Shown here one piece after another: positions 34,101 to 42,024 of a stretch of DNA of 64,000 bases. Below the pieces are notes generated by a model. That model was not told the DNA's origin. It saw only the letters and a program-made list of their open reading frames with translations, and searched no databases. Source of the stretch: Arthrobacter sp. Bz4. GTDB taxonomy: Bacteria; Actinomycetota; Actinomycetes; Actinomycetales; Micrococcaceae. Where the stretch lies: contig NZ_QDAE01000014.1 in the NCBI RefSeq assembly GCF_003075455.1, forward strand, positions 26,710 to 90,709. Reading direction: 5' to 3'. The position numbers and the translations under genes are program-made. Each line of letters starts with the position of its first letter. Within the stretch, counting starts at the first letter, position 1.

Positions 34101-34628
34101 CTGCCGATGCGGGAGGGAAGCTATCTGATCAACGGGGAACCCGTCGGTCTGGCGCGGGCCGGAACGGCGGGCGCCACCGGTGCGCCGCGCATCGCGTGGT
34201 GCCCCCAGGAAGCCCACCTGTTCCAATCCAGTATCCGGGCCAACCTCGCCCTGGCCCGCACCCCGGCCGACCCACCATCCGAGGCTGAACTTGCTGCCGC
34301 TTTGGCCCGGGCCGGGTTGGGCGATTTTGTGCATAACCTGCCCGCAGGACTGGATACCCAGGTTGGGCCGGGCGGCACCTGGCTTTCCGGCGGGCAGCAA
34401 CAACGCCTCGCCGTTGGCCGGGCCCTGCTGACGAGGGCCGACGTCGTGCTCCTCGACGAACCGACCGCCCACCTCGACCCGGTGGCGGCCCGGGATCTGC
34501 TGGCCGATCTGCGTGCTGGACTGGCCGACAGGTTCGTGGTGATGGTCACCCACAATCAGGAAGAGGCCGCGCTGTGCGAGCGGGTTCTCGAGCTCTCGGG
34601 TAGGGCCAGACAGGACGCAATCGCCTAG
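31197..34628 (+). CDS. cydDC: Fused CydDC thiol ABC transporter required for bd oxidase assembly
   Basis: An 1143-residue protein joining both half-transporters of CydDC, which exports glutathione or cysteine-like thiols and is needed to assemble cytochrome bd. Each half has a membrane domain and an ATPase domain. Half 1 has the Walker A GPSGAGKTS (about residue 377), a non-standard signature LSPGELRR and Walker B ALLLADEPTAHLD. Half 2 has GPSGSGKST, LSGGQQQR and VVLLDEPTAHLD. The linker near residue 555 is a repeated Asn-Thr-Gly stretch. The GTG start at 31197 overlaps the TGA of cydB's unshifted frame, showing original translational coupling. Half 1's altered signature suggests unequal ATP sites. 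Confidence 0.95.
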   Translation: MKPALTLGVAGKRALYLLGLLAALKAAGLVLIAQAVASGIASLAVSSTAVSATAVSPTADWSSVLVLGISGALLRALATWWQEAVAQRAATGAKEELRTAITTRVMNDGGTSADAGTGALSILVTRGLDGLDNYYTKYLPALVTCAVVPLLVGARILAADWLSAVVIVVTVPLIPVFMILIGLHTQDKVQEASASLNRLSDHLLELSRGLPVLVGLGRAGSQTRALRDVAGQYRTKTIETLKVAFLSSLALELIATISVALVAVVIGVRLIGGDLSLEIGLLALILAPECYQPLRDLGAAHHASEEGLDALERSRRITDAPRSRVLLPGAVAVADSPAITVSGLTIGYGGRDGTVVDGLTFTLPRGTISVLTGPSGAGKTSVLQVLAGLRGDGAGTRVAGTITGVHRQEIAWIPQHPVLVAETVADEIGLYSGLDSAAERREAAARALNQVDATGLLDARTGDLSPGELRRVAVARALARIAHSDIALLLADEPTAHLDAQGARSVEAALARLRGRTTILLVAHNPETASLADQTIGVSGGSAAGHDGGARLAANTGNTGNTGNTANADSALQPDGLSVPSGVGKDVPVSAGRVSLTRSVAMVQPWRRRFVSALLFGAGATLFAVALTAVSGWMIVRASEQIPILYLLTAIVGVRFFGIGRSVLRYCERLRLHDAVFESTDRLRLRLWNGLLERPAAWRKLARGGKVLEQLVGDVDELRDLTPRAVFAPLVGVLTAVAASVTTAVVLPAGLPSQLVLVTMCLVVSPLLVLAADRSARRAAVGLKAEILDITARMLAAAPDLSANSAAGVLRSDLRALEAELSAKLDRSAWAQGLANALTVLTCSLGSLAMLSSADGVNPAAAAVVILMQLALIEPFIAVNTAIHHLGAWRAVGDRVVPDLGSTTIRAERPPGASVSSLELRGASYTYPDQTAPAFSDVSLDLRRGEWLAVTGPSGSGKSTLLGALLGFLPMREGSYLINGEPVGLARAGTAGATGAPRIAWCPQEAHLFQSSIRANLALARTPADPPSEAELAAALARAGLGDFVHNLPAGLDTQVGPGGTWLSGGQQQRLAVGRALLTRADVVLLDEPTAHLDPVAARDLLADLRAGLADRFVVMVTHNQEEAALCERVLELSGRARQDAIA
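32859..32885 (+). repeat. Three exact copies of a 9-base unit in the CydDC linker
   Basis: AACACTGGG is repeated three times, followed by a degenerate fourth copy, encoding an NTG repeat between the two ABC halves. In-frame units of 9 can vary in number without breaking the gene. Confidence 0.9.
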
Positions 34629-34796
34629 CACCCGGTCCCGGGAAGTACTGTGACCAGGCAGCGCCAGTATCGGGACAATACCGCGCGCGTCACCGGCGGG
34701 GCCTATCGTGCCGGCGAATTCAGAACCGGCCGCAGAGTCATTTGCTTGAGGGGGACCAAGGCCCACCCGTGGTCAGTGGTCGGCAGTACTTTCATC

Positions 34797-34839
34797 CAGT
34801 CGGCTTTTACTCAGTTGGCCTTACTCAGTCGGCTTTCAC
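34797..34839. repeat. Three imperfect 14-15-base repeats across the umuC stop codon
   Basis: CAGTCGGCTTTTACT, CAGTTGGCCTTACT and CAGTCGGCTTTCAC lie end to end. The rightmost copy contains the last codons (VKAD) and part of the stop of umuC, so the other two look like duplications of the gene's 3' end. Confidence 0.75.
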
Positions 34840-36174
34840 AATGGCGAGTTCATCCCACTCGGTGGTGTACCGGGGGGAGGAATACCGGCGGCTCATGGTC
34901 CAATCGGCCGGGGCGCACATACCGGCCCGACCCAGTCCGATACTTCCCGTACCGTACTTCTGGGTCACCTCGCCGAGGAGCGCTCCGATGTTGCGCCGCT
35001 CGTGCACCGAAACGAAGACGTCCAGTTGCGGTTGAAACCCGGCGGGGGACAGATCGGTGAGCATCACCCCGGCCCGAGCGTAGGGGACCCCCTCCCCAAG
35101 GTGTCCCTCAAGGGCCCCGACAGCCGCCCGCGTCAGGACCACCGGATCAGCGGTCGGGGCGGTCAGTCTCACGGTCACGGACGGGAAGGAGGAAGCAGTC
35201 CGGTGGAAATGTGATGTGCCAGCAAAGACGGTCATGCTCTTGGCGAGTTGCTTCGCCCGGGACAGGCGCACCGCCGCGGCCTGCGCGTAGAGACTCATCA
35301 CCTGATGCATTCCAGCGAGCGTAGTGACCGGCGTCGAAAATGAGCGGGAAAAGATCATCTGCTTTTTGTCCGCGCGCTCCGTTTCCAGTTCGATGCACGG
35401 CACACCGCGCAGCTCCAGGATGGTGCGCTGCATGAGGACCGAGAATTTCCGTCGCATCAACAACGGGTCAGCGGCACGAAGGTCAGCGATGGTAAACACG
35501 CCGATGGCATTGAGCCGTTTTCCGAGCCGGCCAGCAATACCCCAGACCCCGGTGACCGGGACCCGCGACATGATGTGGTCGATGTGGGCCCCGGGCATGG
35601 TGTCGAGATTGCAGACGCCACCCATCGCAGGGTTTTGTTTGGCCACCCGGTTGGCGAACTTGGCAAGGGTCTTGGTCGGGGCGATTCCGACGCAGACCGG
35701 CAACCCCGTGTGCAGCGCCATGGCGGCCCGGATGGCCCAGCCTTGATCCTGTAAGGACTGCGGCGAACCCGCGAGACCAAGAAAGGACTCATCGATCGAG
35801 TACACCTCCTGCCAGGCGGCGAAGCGTCCCATCAGCTCCATGGCCCGTGAACTCAGGTCTCCGTAGAGCTCATAGTTGCTGGAGCGCTGAATGAGCCCCC
35901 AGCCGGGAGCTTGGGCGGAGATTTTGAACCACGGCTCGCCGAGCGGAATGCCGAGGGCTTTCGCCTCATTGGACCGGGCCACCACGCAGCCGTCGTTGTT
36001 TGACAAGACCACCACCGGGACGCCCGCCAGGCTGGGATCGAAGACACGTTCGCAGCTGACGTAGAAGCTGTTGACGTCGACGAGAGCTATCCGGGACGGT
36101 TTGGTACGGTCGGCTGCTGCCGCCGACGGGTAATGGCCCGGGCCATCGGGCATCCGGGAATGGTAATCGGTCAT
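34825..36174 (-). CDS. umuC: Y-family DNA polymerase V catalytic subunit
   Basis: A 449-residue UmuC. The palm holds IALVDVNSFYVSCERVFDPSLAGVPVVVLSNNDGCVVARSNEAKALGI and the catalytic YSIDESFLGL, followed by IGIAPTKTLAKFANRVAK-like VGIAPTKTLAKFANRVAKQ, helix-hairpin-helix VWGIAGRLGKRLNAIGV and the UmuC-specific C-terminal domain with YAQAAAVRLSRAKQLAKSMTVF. It lies 9 bases after umuD in the same operon, and would form UmuD'2C for mutagenic bypass of lesions during the SOS response. The N-terminal 25 residues are not conserved in the family and the true start could be slightly downstream. The 3' end is duplicated in short repeats. Confidence 0.93.
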   Translation of the reverse strand: MTDYHSRMPDGPGHYPSAAAADRTKPSRIALVDVNSFYVSCERVFDPSLAGVPVVVLSNNDGCVVARSNEAKALGIPLGEPWFKISAQAPGWGLIQRSSNYELYGDLSSRAMELMGRFAAWQEVYSIDESFLGLAGSPQSLQDQGWAIRAAMALHTGLPVCVGIAPTKTLAKFANRVAKQNPAMGGVCNLDTMPGAHIDHIMSRVPVTGVWGIAGRLGKRLNAIGVFTIADLRAADPLLMRRKFSVLMQRTILELRGVPCIELETERADKKQMIFSRSFSTPVTTLAGMHQVMSLYAQAAAVRLSRAKQLAKSMTVFAGTSHFHRTASSFPSVTVRLTAPTADPVVLTRAAVGALEGHLGEGVPYARAGVMLTDLSPAGFQPQLDVFVSVHERRNIGALLGEVTQKYGTGSIGLGRAGMCAPADWTMSRRYSSPRYTTEWDELAIVKAD

Positions 36175-36183
36175 CGCAGCGGC

Positions 36184-36615
36184 TTACACGTAGTGCAGGC
36201 AGCGGGTGACTACCCCCCACACCGACAAGTCGGACAGTTCAGCGACAGTGATGTCCGGATAGTCGCGATTTTCCGCTTTGAGGATGACCCCGGTGGCGCC
36301 AAGGTGTAGCCGTTTGATCGTCAACTCGCCGTCCAGGATCGCCACCACCACCGAGCCGTGGTGGGGCGCCAACGACCGGTCCACGATCAGCTCATCCCCG
36401 TCGTTGATACCGGCGCCGGACATGCTGTCGCCGGAGACCCTCACGATGAAAGTACAGGTGGTGTCTTTGATCAGGTGTTTGTTGAGGTCAATCCCGCCGT
36501 CGTAATAGTCCTGTGCGGGCGAGGGGAAACCTGCGGGAACGGAGACCGGCGCGACGTCGGTGAAGTGGCCTGGCGGGGTTCCGTGTAACTGAGCAATATG
36601 GGCTACAACGGTCAC
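36184..36615 (-). CDS. umuD: UmuD-type self-cleaving SOS mutagenesis protein
   Basis: A 143-residue S24-family protein. It lacks the LexA DNA-binding domain, and a short tail leads to the cleavage site Ala28-Gly29 (PVSVPAGFPSPAQDY). The catalytic pair is Ser64 in RVSGDSMSGAGI and Lys101 in GELTIKRL. RecA filaments stimulate self-cleavage to UmuD', which activates UmuC. Start is GTG at 36615, with GAGGG about 6 bases upstream. It is the first gene of umuDC and has an SOS-box-like site 14 bases upstream of the start. Confidence 0.93.
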   Translation of the reverse strand: MTVVAHIAQLHGTPPGHFTDVAPVSVPAGFPSPAQDYYDGGIDLNKHLIKDTTCTFIVRVSGDSMSGAGINDGDELIVDRSLAPHHGSVVVAILDGELTIKRLHLGATGVILKAENRDYPDITVAELSDLSVWGVVTRCLHYV

Positions 36616-36628
36616 GGCATCCCTCGAT

Positions 36629-36644
36629 TAGTACATATATTCGA
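36629..36644 (-). promoter_or_regulatory. SOS (LexA) box candidate for umuDC
   Basis: On the minus strand TCGAATATATGTACTA matches 9 of the 12 fixed positions of the actinobacterial LexA site TCGAAC-N4-GTTCGA. It lies directly upstream of the umuD ribosome site. Confidence 0.5.
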
Positions 36645-36797
36645 ACGAAATAAGCGTAGCACCCGACCCGGACCTTTCAGCGGGGCAGCGTCACAAGTGT
36701 GGTCGGCTCAGTGCTAGATTTCACGGGGACGCGGCAACACCACGGGCGGCTAATTGCTTACCGGGTGACCGACTGAAAGCGGATTGGGGAACGAGTG

Positions 36798-37235
36798 ATG
36801 GACTGGATCCGGTTCCCTGTGATGGCGATTGTTGCCGCGGGATTCGGCTTTGCCGGCGGGTGGGCAGCGATTGCTGCGGACCGTCATCGCCGCACGCCCG
36901 AGGCTGTGACCGCCGGTCAGGTTGAAGTGCCTGAACCCCCTCGGCTGCGGGAAGCTGACTGGGCCGTGTACTGGCAGAAGGACAACATCTGGGTGTTGAC
37001 CAACACCGGATCAGCCAAGGCAACTGCGGTCGACGTGCAATTCGAGCAGTTCGCTGTGGAGTCCTCGAATCTGCGAAGCACCATGCAGACCTCGGGGGAG
37101 GCCACGTTCAGTGGCTATCTGCGGGGAAAAAAGCCAGCCGTGCTCATCTCGTGGGCCACGGAAGACAGCGAACAGCGGGGCCCCGCGCGACGCGCCATCC
37201 CGCTTCAGGGCAACCGCCGCTGGCAGGACTGGTGA
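36798..37235 (+). CDS. Small membrane-anchored protein of unknown function
   Basis: A 145-residue protein with one N-terminal membrane helix (about residues 3-27, WIRFPVMAIVAAGFGFAGGWAAIAA) and a soluble domain of about 110 residues containing WAVYWQKDNIWVLTNTGSAKATAVDVQFE, which looks like a beta-sandwich. I do not recognise the family. The ATG at 36798 has GGGGA 7 bases upstream. It is divergent from umuDC and convergent with the CYTH-CHAD gene, so it is a single-gene unit. Function unknown. Confidence 0.6.
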   Translation: MDWIRFPVMAIVAAGFGFAGGWAAIAADRHRRTPEAVTAGQVEVPEPPRLREADWAVYWQKDNIWVLTNTGSAKATAVDVQFEQFAVESSNLRSTMQTSGEATFSGYLRGKKPAVLISWATEDSEQRGPARRAIPLQGNRRWQDW

Positions 37236-37382
37236 ACTACCAGGACCGGTGATCCGACGCGACCGCTGACCTGCTAGCACTCTCCGAAGCCGCCGTTGTT
37301 TCGCTCCGGCAGCTCGGCGGAAGCATCCCACCGTGAGCGGTTCCAAGGCTGGGTGGGGTGGGTCATGGTGTGCGCTTTCCGG

Positions 37383-38903
37383 TCAGCTGAGCTTCCTGAT
37401 GCTCTTCCGGAATTTTCTTTCAGCATCGGCCTGGATCGAATTCTCGGCCTCATGAAGCACTCCGTAGGCGTAAGTGTTCTCTCCGGCCCGTCGCGCCGCA
37501 CGGGATGCTTTGAGGAGATACTCCTGAAAGAGGACGCTGTCGCGGTGGGTTCCCAGAATGTCCTGGATCTTCTCCGACGACTTCATTGACTTTCCCACCT
37601 GCCCGCCGAAAGCGAATCCCGAGGCCCCCTCAACCGACCTGATCGCGTAGCGCAGGCGCTTGGACCTCTTGCGCACCTCATGCAGCAACTCCAGCTGGGA
37701 GTCCAGATCTGATGCGCGGCTGGCACGTTGAGCGGATTTCACCACGATCTCCTGCTGGCGGTTGACCGCTGGCGGAAGGTTCGTGGCAGCCTTCCCGCCG
37801 TTGTTCTTCTCGCCCTTCAGCGGGACCCGGGCGGTGAACTCGTCAAGGGCATCAAGGGTAGCGAAGTATTCAGCGGAATTGAGGTCCCGGAGGACTGCCG
37901 AGTAGGCCTTCTGGTACCGGGCGGCCGATGACTTGTCCAACCGCCTCATCACGTGCCGGGGGATTGACCCCGGTGGCCGGTTGGCAATGCGGGTCACGAT
38001 CAGCGCCTGCATCACTTCCGCGTCACGGGCGGCGCTGAGATTCCGGCCGAGTGACTTCAGCTGACCTTCGAGCTCGCCCGCCGGGCCGCCCTCCAGCAGC
38101 GGCCGATAGGTCTTCAGCATGCTACGCAGAGTGCGAGCCTTCACCCGCAACTGGTGCAGCGAACCTGCCTCGTGGCGGCGCACCCGCGGATCCCACGCCA
38201 CCAGTTCGGCGGCCACCTGGCGGAACGAAGCGGTCAGCACATTCCGGACAGAGCCGGGCTTACCGTGGACCGGAGCGAGCTGGGGTTGGCCACCCATGGC
38301 CCGGGCCAGTTTCGACGTGCTGGCGGCTGGGGCGGCGCCAGCGTTCAACAAGGAGTGCTCGATGGCGTCCACCAGGGCCTGCCTGGCATCATCGGGAGCG
38401 GGTTCTCCGCCCTGCACTTCTGCTTCCCATTCCCGCCAGGACCGTTCGACGCCGGTGGTCAGGTCCTCTGCGTCGACCACATCATCGCTGATTTCGATCA
38501 GCGGGGTGCCAGCCGCATCCACCAGAGTGGTGATGGTGCGGGTGGTCGTGATTCGTGCAACTGGTTCGAGGGCACTATTCCTGACATGGACCCGAACCAG
38601 ATCGAGTACCTCCGACGGCGGTGTATCGCCCGTGCCGGACAGCGGCACCTGGACCTCGAGCCGGTCCGCGTCCGCCGGGAACTTGGTATGCCAGCCCTCG
38701 TCTTTGCCCCCGCGCCGCCGTCGCAGGGTTATTCCGTGGCGCAGCAGCGACCGGTCCGGCAGATCGAAGTACAGGGCTTCCAGAACCACGGTACCGCCGT
38801 CGTCCGCGCTGGCCACGCCGGTGATGCCGGTGAGGTCGGGGACCACCTCATGGGTGCCGACGTCGTACTTGCGTTCGATCTCAAGAGATTCGGTGCGTGT
38901 CAT
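37383..38903 (-). CDS. CYTH and CHAD domain protein
   Basis: A 506-residue protein. The N-terminal CYTH domain (about residues 3-200) has the EIERKYDV signature of triphosphate tunnel enzymes, TLRRRRGGKDEGWHTKFP and EISDDVVDAED with the alternating acidic/basic tunnel residues. The C-terminal CHAD domain (about 215-505) is a helical bundle with many conserved His and Arg residues (RRHEAGSLHQLRVKARTLRSML, HEVRKRSKRLRYAI). CHAD domains bind polyphosphate, and linked CYTH domains may hydrolyse inorganic triphosphate, so a role in polyphosphate metabolism is likely. The start at 38903 gives a standard CYTH opening; the frame runs to 38996. It follows a 79-residue gene by 7 bases. Confidence 0.9.
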   Translation of the reverse strand: MTRTESLEIERKYDVGTHEVVPDLTGITGVASADDGGTVVLEALYFDLPDRSLLRHGITLRRRRGGKDEGWHTKFPADADRLEVQVPLSGTGDTPPSEVLDLVRVHVRNSALEPVARITTTRTITTLVDAAGTPLIEISDDVVDAEDLTTGVERSWREWEAEVQGGEPAPDDARQALVDAIEHSLLNAGAAPAASTSKLARAMGGQPQLAPVHGKPGSVRNVLTASFRQVAAELVAWDPRVRRHEAGSLHQLRVKARTLRSMLKTYRPLLEGGPAGELEGQLKSLGRNLSAARDAEVMQALIVTRIANRPPGSIPRHVMRRLDKSSAARYQKAYSAVLRDLNSAEYFATLDALDEFTARVPLKGEKNNGGKAATNLPPAVNRQQEIVVKSAQRASRASDLDSQLELLHEVRKRSKRLRYAIRSVEGASGFAFGGQVGKSMKSSEKIQDILGTHRDSVLFQEYLLKASRAARRAGENTYAYGVLHEAENSIQADAERKFRKSIRKLS

Positions 38904-38910
38904 GGTCTTA

Positions 38911-39150
38911 TTATTGCGTCTGGTGTCCAGCGCCCGTGTGTCCCGAGGGGACGGGCTGGACAGCTGCGTCGACCGCGGCAGCCGACAAATCGTCAAAAAG
39001 TTGCTGGGTTTCCCTCACATCCTGTGAGGTCCCGCCCGACCGGAGAATCACGTCGATCTCCGCATCGACCTGCTCCAACCGCTGGAGGAGATCGCCGTCG
39101 GCGCCACTATCACGCAGCCGTTTGATGGTTAGTTCGTTTGAATAGCTCAT
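38911..39150 (-). CDS. Small conserved-looking protein upstream of CYTH-CHAD
   Basis: A 79-residue acidic protein (MSYSNELTIKRLRDSGADG…, with LLQRLEQVDAEIDVIL suggesting a helix). GGAGG at 6-base spacing before the ATG strongly supports translation, and it ends 7 bases before the CYTH-CHAD start, so the two form an operon. No domain is recognised. It may be a partner or simply a leader gene for its neighbour. Confidence 0.6.
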   Translation of the reverse strand: MSYSNELTIKRLRDSGADGDLLQRLEQVDAEIDVILRSGGTSQDVRETQQLFDDLSAAAVDAAVQPVPSGHTGAGHQTQ

Positions 39151-39467
39151 GTCTGGCCTCCAGCCGGTCGACGGTGTTCATCCCCGGGCAAGGTCTGCCC
39201 TGGGCGACGGGTTTACTGCCGGTGCTGGGAAACCTCTAACGGTGCGAGTCGAGAGTGAGGCGCGCAGTTCGTACCGCGTAGCTGATTCGTGGGGCGCCTC
39301 GCAGGACGAAACAGGAAGGATCTTGCCTGTCTGAGAGCGGTGCTGTCTGTTCACGGGATACCTTAACGTGCTGGCTCGCCGTGCGGTCAGACGGTGATGA
39401 ATGCCTAAAACGACGGTAACCGAGGCCGTCTAGGGCTGAGAATACCCCACGTAGCTGGCAACACCAC
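39151..39467. other. 317-base intergenic region without a recognised gene
   Basis: Between the start of the small gene at 39150 and the end of the YciO-type gene. I see no tRNA, no convincing hairpin terminator and no reading frame with a ribosome site. It must contain the promoter of the CYTH-CHAD operon, but no clear boxes stand out. Confidence 0.5.
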
Positions 39468-40088
39468 TCACTCGAACCGGGACGGGTCGCCCATGCCGTG
39501 ACGCACCACTTCGGCGGAGCCGCTGGAAAAGTCGATCACGGTGGTCGGTTCGGCGCCGCAGTCGCCCGAATCGATGACCGCATCCACCTGGTGGTCGAGC
39601 TCTTCCTTGATTTCCCAGCCTTGGGTCAGCGGCGTTTCCTGATCGGGCAGCAGAAGGGTGCTGGACAGCAACGGTTCGCCAAGCTCGGCGAGCAGGGCCT
39701 GCACCATCCGGTGATCCGGAATCCTGACACCCACGGTCTTCTTCTTGGGGTGCAGCAACCGGCGCGGCACCTCCTTGGTGGCCGGCAGGATGAACGTGTA
39801 GCTGCCTGGCGTTACGGCCTTGATGCTGCGGAAAACATCGTTATTGATGTGGACGAACTGGCCAAGCTGCGCGAAATCCTTGCAGACCAGCGTGAAGTGG
39901 TGCTTGTTGTCGAGCTTCCGGATGGAGCGGATGCGGTCCAGCGCGTCCTTGTTGCCCAGCTGCGCGCCGAGCGCGTAGCAAGAGTCCGTCGGGTAGGCGA
40001 TGAGCCCGCCGGACCTGACGACGTCGACGATCTGCCCGATTGCGCGCGGCTGTGGATCGTCGGGGTGCACATCGAAGAATTTGGCCAT
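39468..40088 (-). CDS. L-threonylcarbamoyladenylate synthase-like protein, YciO type
   Basis: A 206-residue Sua5/YciO/YrdC-fold protein. Family marks are VVRSGGLIAYPTDSCYALGAQLGNKDALDRI near the start, the lysine patch RKLDNKHHFTLVCKDF, the central PGSYTFILPATKEVPRRLLHPKKKTVGVRIPDH, and GEPLLSSTLLLP. Sua5/YrdC make threonylcarbamoyl-AMP for the t6A tRNA modification; the YciO branch keeps the fold, but its activity is less clear. The ATG at 40088 places residue 1 just before the domain; the frame extends to 40211 with no family similarity. It is a single gene on the minus strand. Confidence 0.85.
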   Translation of the reverse strand: MAKFFDVHPDDPQPRAIGQIVDVVRSGGLIAYPTDSCYALGAQLGNKDALDRIRSIRKLDNKHHFTLVCKDFAQLGQFVHINNDVFRSIKAVTPGSYTFILPATKEVPRRLLHPKKKTVGVRIPDHRMVQALLAELGEPLLSSTLLLPDQETPLTQGWEIKEELDHQVDAVIDSGDCGAEPTTVIDFSSGSAEVVRHGMGDPSRFE

Positions 40089-40116
40089 GCGAAGAGCATA
40101 CGTCGCTGGTGGTAGG

Positions 40117-42024
40117 TCAGGTGATACCCAGTTGAAACCACCCAGCCCACCCCGTCGATGCGTTCCACCACGTGCTGTAGACGACGCTGTCCGATCCGAT
40201 GACGAATACATCCAAATGTTCGGTCACCCGAGACACGGCGGCGACCTGGCTGCCCGGTTTCGCGACGCCGCCCGAAATGTTGAACCATCCTGCCCACCCG
40301 GTGGTGTCGTGCCACCAGGTGCTGTAGATCCGGTTGTCCGTGCCGACGGTGAAGAGGTCCAGGTGGTTGGAATACCGCGCAACTGCAGTGACCGGTGATC
40401 CGGCGGACGCCACGCCTCCGGAGACCTGGAACCAGCTGCCCCAACCAGTGCGGGCGCTCCACCAGGTGGACATGATCTTGCCGTCAGGGGCAGTGGTGAA
40501 CAGGTCCAAATGATCTGGGTGGCGGGCCACCACAGTGACGGTCGCATCAGGCCGGGCGAGCTGCGCGCCGACCTGGAACCAACGGGACCAGCCGCTGCGA
40601 TCATCCCACCAACAACTCCAGACCCGGTTGTCGGTGCCGATCGTGAATAGATCCAGATGGAACGGGTACCGTGCGATGGCCGTGACGGTCGCCCCGGCTG
40701 CCGCGACACCCCCTGAGACCTGGAACCACCCGGACCAGCCGGTCCGCACGTCCCACCAGATGGACATGATCCTGCCGTCCGCGGCGGTGGTGAACACATC
40801 GAGGTGGTCGGCGTACCGTGCGAGGACGTTCACGGTCGCCCCGGCCCGGGCAACCAGGGTGCCGAGTTGGAACCAGTTGGACCAGCCACCCGATGAGCTC
40901 CACCACGCGCTGTACACCCGGTTATCGGTCCCGACGGTGAACAGATCCAGATGTCCGGAGTACCGGGCGACGGCGGTCACCGGTGATCCCGCACCTCCCG
41001 GTGAGGCGATGCCCCCCATGAGCTGGAACCATCCCGCCCAGCCGCTGCTCTGGTCCCACCAGTTGGACATGGTGCGCCCGTCGGATGCGACGGCGAACAC
41101 ATCGAGGTGTTCGGGGTACCTATCGATTACCGTGAGGGGCGTCTTTGCCCGCGCGGTCAACGCCGCCAGCGGTCCGATTCGGTTCCAGATCACCTGCCGG
41201 CAGATCCGGCAGAACGGCACCCCCAGGTCGCGCATCTTGCAGGCAAACTCCGGCCGGAACGCGCCGCAGTGGTAATAGTGGGCCCCTTCAAAAGCCCCGA
41301 CCGTCCCGTCGGCCACTGGGCTGGGACGTGAATCCACTGTGCTGCAGTCCGGGTTGGTCATGGTGGGGATGGCGGTTGCCGCGTTGACGGCCCACCGCCA
41401 CTTCAGGGACGCCCGGTTCCGGTTGATCGTGACGTTCGGTGCCCCCGGCTCCGGACCGGGATGGTGGTCCTGGCCGGTTTCGTCGCCGCCAGCATAGTAC
41501 GGGTACTCATCGGCGAGCCCGAACGCGGTGTGTCCCATCTCGTGGATCCCGATTTCGGTGGCGCTCGCCGCCAGCGAATACGTCCCGATGGATCCGCCGC
41601 TGCCACCGTAAATCGTCGAATTGACGATCAGCAGCACTGTGGTGAATTCCGGTACCTGGGCAGCAGCGACCGTCAGGGCTGTCGCGGCGTTGCACAGCAG
41701 CAGACGTCTGATGCCGTTGCCGCCGAACGTGGAATCGAAGTAGGTTCGGACGGTTGCGCCCGTGCCGCCCGCAGCCGCCGGATCGTCTGCACCGGAATCG
41801 GTTGACGAGACATTGACCCGGAAGATGTTGATGGCTGGCGCCAGTTCGTTGAATGGCGGTGTACCAAGGAACGCATTCGCCAGTGCGGTGCAGGCGGTAT
41901 CGAAGGAGGCCTGCTCCGCCGCCCGGAACCCATCCCCCAGGAGCACCACATTGAAGGCCCGGTTTCGCGGCGCCGAGCCCCGGATCTGGGTGGTGCCAAT
42001 CACTGTCCCATCGGCGGTGGTCAT
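40117..42024 (-). CDS. M64-type metallopeptidase with seven-bladed lectin-like propeller
   Basis: A 635-residue protein. Residues 1-285 form an IgA-peptidase M64-like domain: FNVVLLGDGF, IFRVNVSSTDSGADDP, and the zinc site HEMGHTAFGLADEY (His161, Glu162, His165), then a Cys-rich end (FACKMRDLGVPFCRICRQV). From about residue 300 seven repeats of 48-52 residues follow, each starting LD-x-F and ending WW…GW…WF, as in PLL-type fucose-binding beta-propellers. No signal peptide is visible, so the export route is unclear. The ATG overlaps the stop of the upstream 159-residue gene (ATGA). Expected role: protein cleavage at glycan-bearing surfaces, if it is secreted. Confidence 0.85.
   Translation of the reverse strand: MTTADGTVIGTTQIRGSAPRNRAFNVVLLGDGFRAAEQASFDTACTALANAFLGTPPFNELAPAINIFRVNVSSTDSGADDPAAAGGTGATVRTYFDSTFGGNGIRRLLLCNAATALTVAAAQVPEFTTVLLIVNSTIYGGSGGSIGTYSLAASATEIGIHEMGHTAFGLADEYPYYAGGDETGQDHHPGPEPGAPNVTINRNRASLKWRWAVNAATAIPTMTNPDCSTVDSRPSPVADGTVGAFEGAHYYHCGAFRPEFACKMRDLGVPFCRICRQVIWNRIGPLAALTARAKTPLTVIDRYPEHLDVFAVASDGRTMSNWWDQSSGWAGWFQLMGGIASPGGAGSPVTAVARYSGHLDLFTVGTDNRVYSAWWSSSGGWSNWFQLGTLVARAGATVNVLARYADHLDVFTTAADGRIMSIWWDVRTGWSGWFQVSGGVAAAGATVTAIARYPFHLDLFTIGTDNRVWSCWWDDRSGWSRWFQVGAQLARPDATVTVVARHPDHLDLFTTAPDGKIMSTWWSARTGWGSWFQVSGGVASAGSPVTAVARYSNHLDLFTVGTDNRIYSTWWHDTTGWAGWFNISGGVAKPGSQVAAVSRVTEHLDVFVIGSDSVVYSTWWNASTGWAGWFQLGIT

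Noticed and set aside
33753..34766. 337-residue minus-strand frame opposite cydDC
   Set aside because: It is a shadow of the ABC domain and has no ribosome site or motif.
39151..39467. tRNA or small RNA in this gap
   Set aside because: No cloverleaf, GTTCGA loop or clear hairpin was found.
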